Source: Anthopleura xanthogrammica
Taxonomy: Eukaryota > Cnidaria > Anthozoa > Actiniaria > Actiniidae
DNA length: 64,000 nt
Direction of reading: 5' to 3'
Assembly (NCBI GenBank): GCA_964019055.1
Contig: OZ025210.1
Location: forward strand, 11,094,658-11,158,657
Under the pieces are notes generated by a model. It was not told where the DNA came from. It saw nothing but the letters and a program-made list of their open reading frames with translations, and searched no databases. This document shows positions 34,121-46,721 of the stretch, piece after piece; positions within the stretch are counted from its first letter, which is position 1; every line of letters starts with the position of its first letter. The position numbers were made by a program, and so were the translations under genes.

Positions 34121-37100
34121 ATGAAAGTCTACTTGATTGCAGGCCTGTTGCTTGTACTTGTGGGATGTGGTCTTTCTATGGACGCCACTCAAGGTACGCT
34201 GGTATACGTAAAAAGCATCAACTATTTTACTACTTCACAATCTCTTTTCTTAGTTCATGACTTTATTTTCCGCTAGGCGAATCCAGGTTTATTCTAGATC
34301 TTGAGGAGCCGATCAAGGATTCGTCTATTGGTAAGTATGAGGCTTTTTCAGCTGAAGATAAAATTGTAATTGAAAAATTAAATTTAAAAAAAAAAAAAAA
34401 AAACTGAGTCAGCCAAGTTGACAATTTATGGAAGCCAACCAAGGTGAGCTGTTACAAACTGAAAATCGAAAATAAGTATTCTTACATGAATTTTTCTTCT
34501 CTAGAGAAATCCAGACCGATATTGTCGGGTCTCTTTGTCCATGCCTCCGAGGGTAAGTTTCGTCAAGTATATCGTGTTCTCGTTCAGAGCTGATTTCGTA
34601 TGACTGTGATACACTTTTGGCCTGCATTTATTCTTTCATTAATTCATTAATTCATTAATTCATTAATTCATTAATTCATTCATTCATTCACCCATCCATT
34701 CATCCATTCATCCATTCATCTATCCATCCATCCATCCATCCCTCCATCCATCCATTCATCCATCCATCCATTCATCCATTCATCCATTCATCCATTCATC
34801 CATTCATCCATTCATCCATTCATCCATTCATCCATTCATCCATTCATCCATTCATCCATTCATCCATTCATCCATTCATCCATTCATCCATTCATCCATT
34901 CATCCATTCATCCATTCATCCATTCATCCATTCATCCATTCATCCATTCATCCATTCATCCATTCATCCATTCATCCATTCATCCATTCATCCATTCATC
35001 CATTCATCCATTCATCCATTCATCCATTCATCCATTCATCCATTCATCCATTCATCCATTCATCCATTCATCCATTCATCCATTCATCCATTCATCCATT
35101 CATCCATTCATCCATTCATCCATTCATCCATTCATCCATTCATCCATTCATCCATTCATCCATTCATCCATTCATCCATTCATCCATTCATCCATTCATC
35201 CATTCATCCATTCATCCATTCATCCATTCATCCATTCATCCATTCATCCATTCATCCATTCATCCATTCATCCATTCATCCATTCATCCATTCATCCATT
35301 CATCCATTCATCCATTCATCCATTCATCCATTCATCCATTCATCCATTCATCCATTCATCCATTCATCCATTCATCCATTCATCCATTCATCCATTCATC
35401 CATTCATCCATTCATCCATTCATCCATTCATCCATTCATCCATTCATCCATTCATCCATTCATCCATTCATCCATTCATCCATTCATCCATTCATCCATT
35501 CATCCATTCATCCATTCATCCATTCATCCATTCATCCATTCATCCATTCATCCATTCATCCATTCATCCATTCATCCATTCATCCATTCATCCATTCATC
35601 CATTCATCCATTCATCCATTCATCCATTCATCCATTCATCCATTCATCCATTCATCCATTCATCCATTCATCCATTCATCCATTCATCCATTCATCCATT
35701 CATCCATTCATCCATTCATCCATTCATCCATTCATCCATTCATCCATTCATCCATTCATCCATTCATCCATTCATCCATTCATCCATTCATCCATTCATC
35801 CATTCATCCATTCATCCATTCATCCATTCATCCATTCATCCATTCATCCATTCATCCATTCATCCATTCATCCATTCATCCATTCATCCATTCATCCATT
35901 CATCCATTCATCCATTCATCCATTCATCCATTCATCCATTCATCCATTCATCCATTCATCCATTCATCCATTCATCCATTCATCCATTCATCCATTCATC
36001 CATTCATCCATTCATCCATTCATCCATTCATCCATTCATCCATTCATCCATTCATCCATTCATCCATTCATCCATTCATCCATTCATCCATTCATCCATT
36101 CATCCATTCATCCATTCATCCATTCATCCATTCATCCATTCATCCATTCATCCATTCATCCATTCATCCATTCATCCATTCATCCATTCATCCATTCATC
36201 CATTCATCCATTCATCCATTCATCCATTCATCCATTCATCCATTCATCCATTCATCCATTCATCCATTCATCCATTCATCCATTCATCCATTCATCCATT
36301 CATCCATTCATCCATTCATCCATTCATCCATTCATCCATTCATCCATTCATCCATTCATCCATTCATCCATTCATCCATTCATCCATTCATCCATTCATC
36401 CATTCATCCATTCATCCATTCATTCAATCATCCATTCACTCATTCATCCATTCATCCATTCATCCATTCATTCAATCATCCATTCACTCATTCATCCATT
36501 CATTCATTCATTCACTTATCCATATATTCATTCATTCTTTCTTTCTTCCTTTCTTTCATTCATTCTTTTATGGTTTTTTTCAGACTCAAAACTGGACAAG
36601 CGTAACATACACAAGGACACATTCAATCATTCTCAATGCGCTTATCTTAAAACACATGGCTTCTGCAAATACAGCATAATCAAGGACATTTATTGTCATA
36701 CAACATGCCGTAAGTATACGAATATGTATGAGGAATCATTCACCGCGGAGACTCACTTAAAAAAACCAGCAAATTAAACCAGATTATTATGATTGTAATA
36801 ATACATCATCATCATCATCATCATTATTATTATTATCATTAAATAATATACAGGTTGCAACGACATTTTGTCAAAGGATTCCTGCAAGAAGATTAAAGAA
36901 AGGAACGAGTGTGACAGATTTCGTGATCATTGTAAGCTGACATGTTTAAAATGCGGCCGTAAGTATTAAAGTTTTTTCCTCAATTATTATTAATCTTCAT
37001 AGTAATATTAACGATTTTGTGTCGTTGTTGCCCCCCAAAAACGCAAAGCATTATGGGGATGTGAAAGTGGTGAATACAGCTATTCAAAAAAACGTTGAAT

Positions 37101-38277
37101 ATCCTGAATAGTGGCATATACCGAAATGCATTTTGGGTTTTCTGTATTATTGTCTAAATTAAAAGAAATAATAATTATTCATTTTATTTTTAGTGCATTC
37201 CATCCGAAACAATATACTAGCTGCATATAGAGAGCAAATCGCTGTATATTTACTTTTTATTTCAAAATAACGAAACCCACTCTATCCCTTTGGTCTTGGA
37301 ATGCACTATTCAGTATTTAGTATTCAATATTCAACATTTCTTAAAAATGTATTACTTAATCTTTAGTGAAAACGTCAGAACTATCTTTATTATTGAATAT
37401 ACGTCGGGGCGTTTGAGTAATTAAAATCGGTCATTTATTGAGTGTATAACTATAATTGTCACTTAATGGCTGCTGCTTGTTTGTGTCCATTTTGCGTTTG
37501 TTTCATGGTTTTAATGCGTTTGCCCTACTTACATATTACTTACATATTACATACTCATATATTTATTTATTGACTGATATATCCATTTATTTATATATTT
37601 TCTTATCATTCTACTATATATTTATCCATTTATTCGTATATTTGTAGCTTTGCTCGTCTATTTGTTTGTCATTTTAGGGAGTTTTTACATAGGGATAACC
37701 TCTTAACTTCCTTTCTAGATGCCCTTTTTTTTTAGTTATTTTTGTAGTGTTTCGCCTGCTCTATTCAGCTTTTATATTTTGTTGCATCTGGAATAAATCT
37801 TTATTGTATTGTATATTCTTTGTCGTAGAATGCAATTATGCCCTTGGCATGGAAAACCAAGCAATCCCTAATGCAAGAATCAACGCATCATCGACCGCTC
37901 CTCCTGACTTTTCACCTGCGTACGCGAGACTAAACGGTAGGTTAGGTCATGGCTGCTGGGCGGCAAGACGCAATCGTGCAGGAGAATGGATTCAAGTTGA
38001 TTTAGGCAAAGTTACCATGGTTACAGGATGTGCGACCCAAGGTCGATATACTTCTGACCAATGGCTGAGATCCTACAGCCTGCAGTACAGTCTCGACGGC
38101 AGAACATTCAAAGCGTACGAGGGAAGCAAAGTTTTTGCAGCTAACAAAGACAGGAACACGGTGGTCAAACATGAACTCAAACCTGCCATAATTGCCAGGT
38201 ACATCAGACTGGTGGCGAAGACTTGGCACGGCCACATCTCAATGAGAATGGAGCTGTATGGGTGCAGCAAACAGTAA
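34121..38277 (+). CDS. Secreted ShKT-type plus discoidin (F5/8 C) domain protein
   Basis: Six exons, all joined in phase 1: 34121-34193, 34277-34330, 34505-34552, 36584-36709, 36854-36958 and 37829-38277, giving 284 aa. Exon 1 encodes the signal peptide ([17 protein letters not shown]). Exons 2 and 3 are short linkers. Exon 4 has four cysteines in a partial ShKT-like pattern ([16 protein letters not shown]). Exon 5 has six cysteines ([22 protein letters not shown]) in ShKT spacing. Exon 6 is a complete discoidin domain: [61 protein letters not shown]. ShKT modules occur in secreted enzymes, matrix proteins and some channel-blocking peptides; discoidin domains bind glycans or lipids. An extracellular matrix or lectin-like role is more likely than a toxin. 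A 3'-UTR intron (donor at about 38280, acceptor at about 38959) and AATAAA at 39212 are plausible. Confidence 0.85.
34636..36540. repeat. CATTCATC satellite, about 1.9 kb, in intron 3
   Basis: It begins with TTAATTCA repeats, passes through irregular CATC/CATT units, and is a pure 8-bp repeat from about 34769 to 36420 (roughly 206 copies). It ends in degenerate CATTCATT/CAATCATC. It lies inside the phase-1 intron between exons 3 and 4 of the ShKT-discoidin gene, 43 bp from the exon 4 acceptor. Confidence 0.97.
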
Positions 38278-38600
38278 AGTAAGTTTATTAAGAAAGAGAA
38301 CATATTTTTGATTCGCTCTATTGCTGCGCGAAGGTTGATACATTTTTTGACAGCTTCATTGAATTTTCAGTAGTCACTACGACTTTTTTCTTTATCATCG
38401 GAGTCATTTCCTAAAATAATGTAATTTAAAAGAGCTTTACACTGAATATTTTAATAGTTAAAGCGCGACATAAATTGCTGTCGCTGTCATAAAGTATTAT
38501 CATAAAGTATTATTATTATTATCATCATTATTTTATTTGTACCTTAGGAAAATTTGATACAATATGATTTTTCCCTGGTAAAATTACTAGTCGTCGGGTC

Positions 38601-38647
<47 letters not shown>

Positions 38648-38883
38648 CATTATTATTATTACTATTTTAAACTTAATGTAAATACAACAGAAATCAATTG
38701 ATTTATTTTTAAATATTTTTCTTCTTAATAATTTTTTACATATTTTATAATTTTTTGTTTTTTAGATCCTTTAATATCGCTCATCTTAACATTATAATTA
38801 ATTATTGCTATTATTGTCTTCTTTATTATTGTTATTATAATTATTGTGAAATAAAGTTATTATTATTATTGTCTTATTATTAC

Positions 38884-38916
<33 letters not shown>

Positions 38917-40540
38917 CTTCAATCTTTATTTGATTTTCTTATTTCTCTTTCTCACTCAGGTATCCACCAATGATAGACCAGCTAGCTAATTGAAACCAAC
39001 ACCCAGCACTCTAACACTGCACTAGTTTAAATTTAACAGCTGAATCAAGATAACCAGTCCACAAGTATTAGTCTTATCAGAAGCTTCATTTTTAGCATGC
39101 TCAGATGTAGCTATATAAGTAAAAGAAAACGGAAACTTAGAGGATATCAACTGCTCTACAGTCCTGGAAATTTAAGCTAATATTGCGTGTATAATCTTTT
39201 GATATAACAAGAATAAAGCATGTTACATAACAGTAGTGAAGTGTTTGCATGGTGGTACGTGTTTTATTTTATATTTATTTTTTTGTCCCACCCCCAGCAC
39301 GTTATTTTTTATTTTTTGCACATCATAACCTTGCACGAGATTTTTTTTTTAAACTAGTATGGAATCATTAATATTATTAATCATACATAGGGCAAAATTA
39401 CTGATTGGTTAATCAAGGAGGGCTTTTGGTCAAAATTTGAAGTCGACATTGACTGAACATGCAAGAAAATCAACATGTAAAATTATAATTTATTTAACTG
39501 GCTTCTTGAAACCACTCGTACTACTGAAAGAGATGATAACTACTACTATTTCAGAATTGAAAACTGAACATTATAGTCCGAATTCTGCTTTAATTTATCA
39601 TATTCTGATTTTCAATGCAATTATGCATTATAAAAGGGACCGTCGAGCGTAATTGTTATTGGGAAGAAGGCTAACTACCGCCAAAGGCGGGCGAACTTAG
39701 GGGGGTTTGGAAAGTTTTGAAAATGAAGACCCTCGGAAATGCGATTTCCAGTGATTTGAGGGGCATTCGCAACAAAGTTCGTGCCATTCAATTGACCTGT
39801 GCTTGCTCGATATATATATTTTTTTTCGCACAGAAGAGCATGCGCGATATTCTTTTTGAGGTTTAAGGGCTTGCTCAATATTTTTTTGGGGATTTACGCA
39901 ACACCCCCCCCCCCCCCCCCATCAACTATTTAATGGTCCATCCCTAAGCCCAAAGCTTATAACCTGGATTTACGGAGTTTCTCAAGCGAGATGAAGTTTC
40001 AAAACAGCTTCAAACGGATGTCGACAATCCATTGTTCTAGTGGCGGAAATGCTAAAACTCGCTTAATCCAAATCCAAAGGTCAACTAAGATTTCTTTACT
40101 TTGTTTCACATTTCAGTTGAAGATTTTATTTAGATTTTTAAGGATCGCCATACATTTTCTCATAATATGACACCACAGAAACCCAGCTTCGGCTACCTGT
40201 GAGTAAATAGACATTTCTAAAGCCTCAGTCAAAGTTTAAAAACAATAGATGAGATCAAAGATTGTACGGAATTTCAACATCTTTAGAATTTGAATAAAAT
40301 TTGAAGTCGAAAATAGTGATAAAGCAAAAAGGTCTAATGCGTTGATTGCAGATTACTTGTTATATACTCTTGCATATAATTAAATCATCTCCCGTGGGAG
40401 TGGGTGGCCAGTTTGAATATACACGTATATATTGGTTGTCATGGAGATTATCCCCTTGGGTCTAACTATGACGTATTTCCGGTGGATAAATTACAAAGAC
40501 TCTATATTTTGATAATTGCGTAATGCAGTAGTGGTTATAA
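38278..40540. other. 3' flank and intergenic, (TTA)n tracts, no gene seen
   Basis: Long TTA/ATT microsatellites lie at 38510-38660 and 38800-38915. The AATAAA at 39212 probably ends the ShKT-discoidin transcript. A repeat with a C-run ends at 39961 with AATGGTCCATCCCTAA, matching the terminus at 31319. Confidence 0.6.
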
Positions 40541-40541
40541 G

Positions 40542-40548
40542 TATAAAA
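40542..40548 (+). promoter_or_regulatory. TATA box of gene C
   Basis: TATAAAA lies 74 bp before the ATG of gene C, followed by a short leader ending GACATCAACAGCAAG that gene B shares. Confidence 0.55.
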
Positions 40549-40615
40549 ATCCGCTCTGAATAATCGATAGTCGCTCGTAATTTCGTCGCTTCTGTCAGTT
40601 GACATCAACAGCAAG

Positions 40616-41410
40616 ATGGACAGGAATATAATTCTTCTGATTTTGGTTGTTCTTTGTGTAGTTTTGGTGCAGTTCACAGAGGTCTCTGCCCGAGGTAGAG
40701 GAGGTGGAGGGCGATACCGAGGTGGTTCTCGTTCATCATCAACCAGACGTTCTAGATCTACAACAAGACGTCAATTTAGTCCGGCTGGTTCATCCCGAGT
40801 CTACAAGAACACTCCTATTCCTGTCTACACTTCCAAGTCCCCGGTAATCATCCCACAAACCAGGCTTGGATCTCGCTCGAATCTCGCTCGAAATGCTTTC
40901 TTTGGTTACATGTTTTATCGCTATAGTTTGATGAGGTCTCCTGTGTATCGTCGTCGATATCCTATGCACCGTAGCACTGTAGAGATCCCAGATGAACGAG
41001 CTATTAGACTCAATTTCACAGAGGAGATCATGCTGGATTCTAATGGGAAAATCTGTTTGAACTCGACCAAGAATTACACAATAGCATCGGACAAGAACGA
41101 AAGAGTCAGTGCTGTGTTTACCTCGGTTCGCTATTCTGAACTTAATGGAGGGCTACCAAAGGAATATTACGGAGACAACGAAACGGTGTCAATCGACTTG
41201 AACGCCCTGGATCAGTCTGTCGAGATCTCGACTGTTGTAAAGTACAATGGAACGATCGTGGTGAACACAAATTGTACTCAGATTAAGAGCGTCATGAATG
41301 GAACTATCGTGCGTATGTACGCTACCAACCCGGACGGGGCAGTCAGTATTCAAAGCTCTTTTCTCGCTGTGATTCTATCAAGCTTTATTTACTGTATTCT
41401 ATGGTTTTAG
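40616..41410 (+). CDS. Family member C: GPI-type surface protein with RGG/RS segment
   Basis: Single exon, 264 aa. Signal peptide 1-25. The basic segment 26-53 starts RGRGGGGRYRGG and passes into RSR/TRR repeats, then FSPAGSSRVYK. The conserved domain has SPVIIPQTRLGS, NAFFGYMFYRY, PVYRRRYPMH and IPDERAIRLNF, the invariant Cys147 (GKICLNST) and Cys220 (NTNCTQIKS), and NGTIVRMYATNPD. Seven N-x-S/T sequons are present. The tail (SSFLAVILSSFIYCILWF) is GPI-type. The domain is nearly identical to A and B over long stretches of DNA, pointing to recent duplication or conversion. A polyadenylation signal AATAAA lies at 41878. Expected product: a small glycoprotein attached to the outer membrane leaflet with one disulfide. 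Function unknown. Confidence 0.87.
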   Translation: MDRNIILLILVVLCVVLVQFTEVSARGRGGGGRYRGGSRSSSTRRSRSTTRRQFSPAGSSRVYKNTPIPVYTSKSPVIIPQTRLGSRSNLARNAFFGYMFYRYSLMRSPVYRRRYPMHRSTVEIPDERAIRLNFTEEIMLDSNGKICLNSTKNYTIASDKNERVSAVFTSVRYSELNGGLPKEYYGDNETVSIDLNALDQSVEISTVVKYNGTIVVNTNCTQIKSVMNGTIVRMYATNPDGAVSIQSSFLAVILSSFIYCILWF

Positions 41411-41883
41411 AACATGTATATAGCTTGGAATTTTCTCTGTAATTTTTGATATAAATAGGGTAGTTTTCACGCTGTTTCAACTACAACTACCAGCAGGTTT
41501 AATTTTTTCTGTGATTTTGTTTGTGTCGTGTAATTGCAAAGCCATCTTGCTTATAATTGTTTTTGATATTTATCTGTTGCACTTAAAGGTTATTTCGTTT
41601 TTAGAACGAAAATTGAACTAGTATGATTATAAACTGTAAATGTTAGTTATTGTAAGAAGCAACCGAGTGTAAAGTGATTAGTGTAAAGTGATTAGATTTG
41701 CACTATTCAATGTTTGCGAGCTGGTTTTCTCGCAAACAGCATTTGAAGTGGTTGACAACCTTCGAACTACTTCACAATTATCATTTTATAAACATAATCA
41801 ATTTTTATTTGTTTATTTGAACAAAAATGGCAGAAACTGGGTTTCTGATTTTGTAGAGAAAACATTCTTAAGGCATGAATAAA

Positions 41884-42756
41884 GGAGCCGGCTGCAGCTG
41901 GCGAAAAAATATATATTTGCAAGACAGCCTTTGTTTGTGATTACTTAAAATATAAAATCTGGAACTGGATTGGACTTCAATGGAATTGGATGGGATAGAA
42001 AAGGAACTCTTTTCTACTGAACTTCCTAGCTGGATTATTGATTTTGATGATAATAAACTTCGAAAATGTTGGTTCCACAGTGAAATGATATTTTCTGCTC
42101 CTGAGAAAGTGATATTTTCTGTAATACTATACGTTTAGGAGCTTTTCAGAGCAGCAAATCTGAAATTAACCGCGAGCAGTTCCACTTAAAACTGCCCTGA
42201 TGTTTTATGAAAAACGAAAAAAAAAAAAGAAGAAGAAGAAAAAAAACATTCAGAGCGAATTAAATAATTGAATTTGTACATGCATGCTTCGTATTTTGCA
42301 ACTCTTGGACTAACAATTCGTTTCAGCATAAATAGCTTAAAAGATTCGGGTCTTAAGGCATCATTTCCATTTTCGGTTAAAACGGGCATTTCAAGTTATC
42401 CAGATTAGGAAAGACATGTTTTAAGTCAAAATATTTCCTTTGGGATGGATTAACAGTTTTTGAAATATTTGGAGAACCGCAAATTGAACAAATTCATCGT
42501 ATTATTATTATTTTCAGCCTCCTTTTTTTCTATGAAAAAGAACCTAGATTGCGTAACCTGTGGATTGAATCCAATATCACACAACTGAATTTTAAAAACG
42601 TGACTTAGACACCTGTCACGATAGTTTATTGCCGTGACAGTACGTCTGTGTAGCTCGTAACAAAAACAAACGCAATTTCATCAAACAGGAACTACTGAAC
42701 CTGTTGAAAGCCTAGACCAAAACCACAATTTCTGAAAACATGTCCCTCTTGTCAAC
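41884..42756. other. Intergenic, no gene seen
   Basis: An A-rich AAGAAGAAG tract at 42220-42245 and AT-rich sequence. The promoter of gene D should lie in the last few hundred bases, but no clear TATA box is visible. Confidence 0.45.
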
Positions 42757-43512
42757 ATGGCCATTATGAAGAAGATTGTTCTTCAAGTCATTCTTGTCGC
42801 TTTAGCGAGAGAGGTGATCGATGCTAGCGAAGTACACGGAGGATATACGGGAAAAATAACCAAACTTACACCTATTCCAGCTTTGAATCCAAAGTCTCCA
42901 GTGATTACAAAACAAGCAAGCGTCGGGACTCCTCAAAATCTGGCGAAGAGTGTTTTCCCAGGGAACATAATACGAGTTTATAATCTACAGAACGGTCCAG
43001 TTTATAGAGAGTCTTATTACATGCATAAGATCGAATTTAAAATCCCAAAGGAACGAGCGATAAGGGTAAAATTTACCAGAGAATCGATGCTTGGACCTCT
43101 TGGAAGGATTTGCTTGAATTCCAGTAGATCTTACGTGCTTCGGCATGACTTGAATCAAAATGTAAAGTACATTCTTAGCAGTGTTCGATACGAGAAGTTT
43201 AATGGCGGGAAGAAGGAATCGCTTCCAGGAGAAAACAAGACAATTAACATCGAAGAAAACGCGCTTGGAGAATCAGTTGAAGTGTCGACTACTGTAGGAT
43301 ACGATGATGCAATTATTTCACGATGTTCGCAAGCCCAATGGATCATGAATGGCACTGTTGTACAAATGTACTCGACGAATCCAGACTTCAACGAAGGCGT
43401 AAATGAGATTAGTACGATAATATACTTCACAGCACTCGGTGTATTTGGACTGATATCTATTTGTTTAGGGATTTTTTTATTTTGTATAAAATCTGAAGAA
43501 CCTGAACAATAA
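42757..43512 (+). CDS. Family member D: transmembrane form
   Basis: Single exon, 251 aa from the ATG at 42757 (a second ATG at 42766 would also give a signal peptide). The signal peptide ends near VIDA; the basic segment is absent. The conserved domain is more diverged: SPVITKQASVGT, PVYRESYYMH, IPKERAIRVKF, first Cys in GRICLNSS, second in ISRCSQAQW, then NGTVVQMYSTNPD. Instead of a terminal GPI-type tail it has a long hydrophobic helix (YFTALGVFGLISICLGIFLF) followed by the short acidic cytoplasmic tail CIKSEEPEQ. It therefore looks like a type I membrane protein, closest in anchor type to member E. Function unknown. Confidence 0.82.
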   Translation: MAIMKKIVLQVILVALAREVIDASEVHGGYTGKITKLTPIPALNPKSPVITKQASVGTPQNLAKSVFPGNIIRVYNLQNGPVYRESYYMHKIEFKIPKERAIRVKFTRESMLGPLGRICLNSSRSYVLRHDLNQNVKYILSSVRYEKFNGGKKESLPGENKTINIEENALGESVEVSTTVGYDDAIISRCSQAQWIMNGTVVQMYSTNPDFNEGVNEISTIIYFTALGVFGLISICLGIFLFCIKSEEPEQ

Positions 43513-43904
43513 CTTGCCTATCTTTTTTAGTCACTAAAGTTGTCGTATTTCTACGCTATTTGGCTGAATTTTTAGATTCAAAGAAACTGTTTATCTGCAA
43601 AGTGGAATACTAATGTGACATCTGGCCTATCTTCTCTCGGTTCCCATGGCAACCAAGAATCGATCATGTGTTTATCACAGTACAATCATACCATATTCAG
43701 CATTTTCGATTAAGAATTCTTAAAATCAGAAACGATAATAAAAAATCTAATGTAAATATTTAGAAAAATGTAAATATTTAGAACAACATCTCAGTTTTTA
43801 ATAAATAAAAATATGTAAATTTGCTTTTTCTTTAAAAAAACAACACATGAAATATGATATTTTCGTGAACTTGAAAATAATAATAATAATTTTATATATA
43901 GCTC

Positions 43905-44000
43905 TTATTAAACGAGTTCGAGGTCCGTACTCGCTCGCAGACTCGCTCGTTCGCGATGTAATACGGGAAACTCGTGAATAAAACGATATCAGGTTCATAA
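43905..44000. repeat. Partial copy of the ACTCGCTCG palindrome
   Basis: GTACTCGCTCGCAGACTCGC and CTCGTGAATAAAACGATATC match one side of the palindrome at 47118-47208. Confidence 0.6.
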
Positions 44001-44035
44001 CGTGATAATCTCTATATATCCTGAGAATTTGAACC

Positions 44036-44096
44036 TATTGTTTTGTCCTCCAAATAGAGCTGCATTCTGACGTGCTCCAAGGGGTCACATAGCGGA
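44036..44096. mobile_element. CCCCTTGCAG MITE, single arm
   Basis: TTGTTTTGTCCTCCAAATAG then GAGCTGCATTCTGACGTGCT: the right half of the MITE family only. Confidence 0.7.
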
Positions 44097-44127
44097 AGTG
44101 ATTATTTGCCACTCCGAAACTAGAAGT

Positions 44128-44180
44128 CCAAAACGGTTACCCAAAACGCGGTTAACCTATTTTGGGTAACCGTTTTGGAA
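44128..44180. mobile_element. 53-bp palindrome
   Basis: TCCAAAACGGTTACCCAAAA is mirrored by TTTTGGGTAACCGTTTTGGA around a short centre with CGCGGTTAACC. Confidence 0.8.
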
Positions 44181-44796
44181 TTCCCTATATAGGCTTGTAA
44201 CCATATCATGAGTACCGTTTGATGCGATTTTTAGCTTGGAATTTTTTGGAGAGAAGAACCTGATTGGTTCAATTTCTTGAGGGGAGGTCGCATAGATCTT
44301 CCGGTTTAAACAAACGTCACGTCTTCTAAAAATAGTATCAAAACGTATGTGTGTTTGTCGAAGTAGTAAAAACTTTCTGGTCGACAACCACCCACGAACC
44401 TCGAACCCAATCATCCAGAAGAGCTACTATACTTCGAACCAAGATTCTCAATTTCTCAGTAAGTTACTTATTATGAGTACTAGATTACTAGAAATTCTTA
44501 TTTGCTCCACTGATAATCATTTTTCCACGTAACCGGAAATCCTATGTACTTTTACTTTTACCCTCCGTGCCTCCGGGCACAGAAGGCCTCCTAAGCGGAA
44601 TCCTATGTCATTTTACTGAGTATCTATTTATAGACTCAGTATTTATTAATAGTAAGCATTGATATGGATATGAAATGATATGTAATTGATAAAGAATAAT
44701 ATTCTGAAAATATTTGAATTGGGTACAACTTTTAAGGGCACACTTACATTTTATTTAGAGCCTCGCTCGGTTGTGTGACCCTCACCATAGTTTTAA

Positions 44797-46560
44797 CTTT
44801 ACAGTATTACTCCAAACTTCGCAAAGGGGAAGTGTGCAGTCCAGTACGGGTTTTATCATCGAACATATATGCTTTAATATCTAATATATACTATCCACAC
44901 TTCGTTGATCTGCACCGGGTGACGTTTCAGCACCATTTAACACGGAACAGTCAGGAACGGGATGTAGGAAGCCCGAATAAGTTATCCACGTACTAGAAAA
45001 GCACTTTGCAGCGAGTAAATTAAAACTGAGCTCTATCCAACGAATAGTTATCCATAGCATAAAATCCAGTGGATAACTCCTATCTATATTCAATCTTTAT
45101 GCAACCGAATCACACCATCTGCATGGATAAAGATTTATCCACGATGGATACACCTAAATGCAGGAACATTGTCAGATAAAAATATTAAATATTAAATGGG
45201 AATTCATTACTTCTGCAAACCAGATGTAATTATTTCACTGTTTTGAAGGTATAGATTAATATTTTAAAGATAATATTGTTGATATATTACTAAACAGTTA
45301 TTCTCATCAATCTAGGGGCTTTAGAATCAATACAAGAAAACACATTTCGGTTATAAATCCATGTCCAAGTGGAATACAATACATGTATTGTATTGTAGTG
45401 TATTATTCTATATTGTATGTATTGCATTGTATTGTCTTCTATTGTCGTTCTATTGTTACTTGGACATGGATTTACAACCCACATCACACTTCTAAGTAAT
45501 TCCTATTTGTTCTTTTGTATTTTTCTTTTTTTAGCTTTTAATTAGTTAATAAAATCGAATTGAACAATCAAGTTCGTCTGAAATTTGTGATATCTTTTTC
45601 TATGCTAACACAGGTGTTAGCTTGTCAGATAATTATGTCTATGAACGATCAACGGAATAAAAATATCAACCGTGAAGAGAGACATGATTTATAGCAGACT
45701 TTTACAAAAAAATTTAAGACTTCTTTTTCTTCATCGATTTTCTCAAAAATGTGTACCAAGTTTTATCAAATTAAGCATGCATCCTAAAAACTAAGTTCGT
45801 CTTAGATTTGTGATACTTTTTTCAATATCGAATTCTGTGTAAAGATTGGGATTTTTGTACGATTAAGATAATTGTCTCTATATTAAATCAAAGATTTCGC
45901 AAAATTCTCACGATGCAGTGGTAAGAAAAATAATTTTTGAACGAGTTTTCATTATTTTAACCACAGCTCCTATATTACTTAAATTTTGTGTTTGGCCCAT
46001 GTTTTGTACACGAGTCCATGTTTTCCGAGATCAGTCCATGTTTTCTCGAGTCCAGTCCAGTCCATGTTCTAGTCCATGCCAATTGTATCTAGTCTATATT
46101 AAATAAAATGTAAACAGTAATGTTGCAAAAGCGGAAGCAAATTCTTGATATCCGTCCTCTTAATTGGTTGAACGATCATTGTCATTATCTTCTTTCGTTA
46201 TATCAACCAACATGGCAGTCATGTGTAGCTATTTTATTCTCTGAGAGTGACTTCAAGCCAACTATTGTATATACGAGGTGAAATGTTTTCTCTAAACTTT
46301 TCTCGAGACCTTAATGAAGCTAAAGTTAGACACCGATTCACAAGAGGAAGCGTTTACTCCTACTTGAGATATTGAAACGGATCAATCTTTTCAACCACAT
46401 ATATGTCACCGCATGTCATGCGTTACGTCATTGCGGTCTTCAAAACGCGGGACATTATCTAAGACAAATCTAAACGTGATTGCAAAATCTTTCCGAAGTT
46501 TCTTTATTTTATTAGAGTTTTATGTTACATGACATTTTTAAAGCCACATGAATTCGCTTG
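44797..46560. repeat. Duplicated segment D, left copy
   Basis: Matches 49787-50910 in blocks: 44797-45110 (TGATCTGCACCGGGTGACGT, GGAACAGTCAGGAACGGGAT), 45535-45690 (AATCGAATTGAACAATCA, ATATCAACCGTGAA) and 46120-46560 (CAACATGGCAGTCATGTGTA, TTACGTCATTGCGGTCTTCA). The left copy is longer because of insertions, one being the repeat shared with 32660-32810 (here 45160-45335). Confidence 0.85.
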
Positions 46561-46721
46561 ATTATACTCTGGTTGAACAGAGTTTCACGTGCTAGCGAGG
46601 ACTGCAGCAGCAAGGACGACGGTGCACGCACGAAAAGCAGTCTCGAAAACGTGCTGACGTCACCTTTTTAGTATTTTGATTTGTGAACTTTTGCTTAAGT
46701 TTTCCCGTCCTGGTGCTTTAG

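Larger units (their letters stand above)
44003..44670. repeat. Duplicated segment P, left copy, gene lost
   Basis: Matches 47216-47640, the region directly upstream of gene E (GATAATCTCTATATATCCTG, GAGCTACTATACTTCGAACC, CAATTTCTCAGTAAGTTACT). It is interrupted at about 44032-44230 by a MITE arm and a palindrome that the right copy lacks. No family gene follows it; instead it runs into segment D at 44797. Confidence 0.8.

Noticed and set aside
34636..36540. CRISPR-like array
   Set aside because: Units are 8 bp with no spacers, in a eukaryotic intron; it is a simple satellite.
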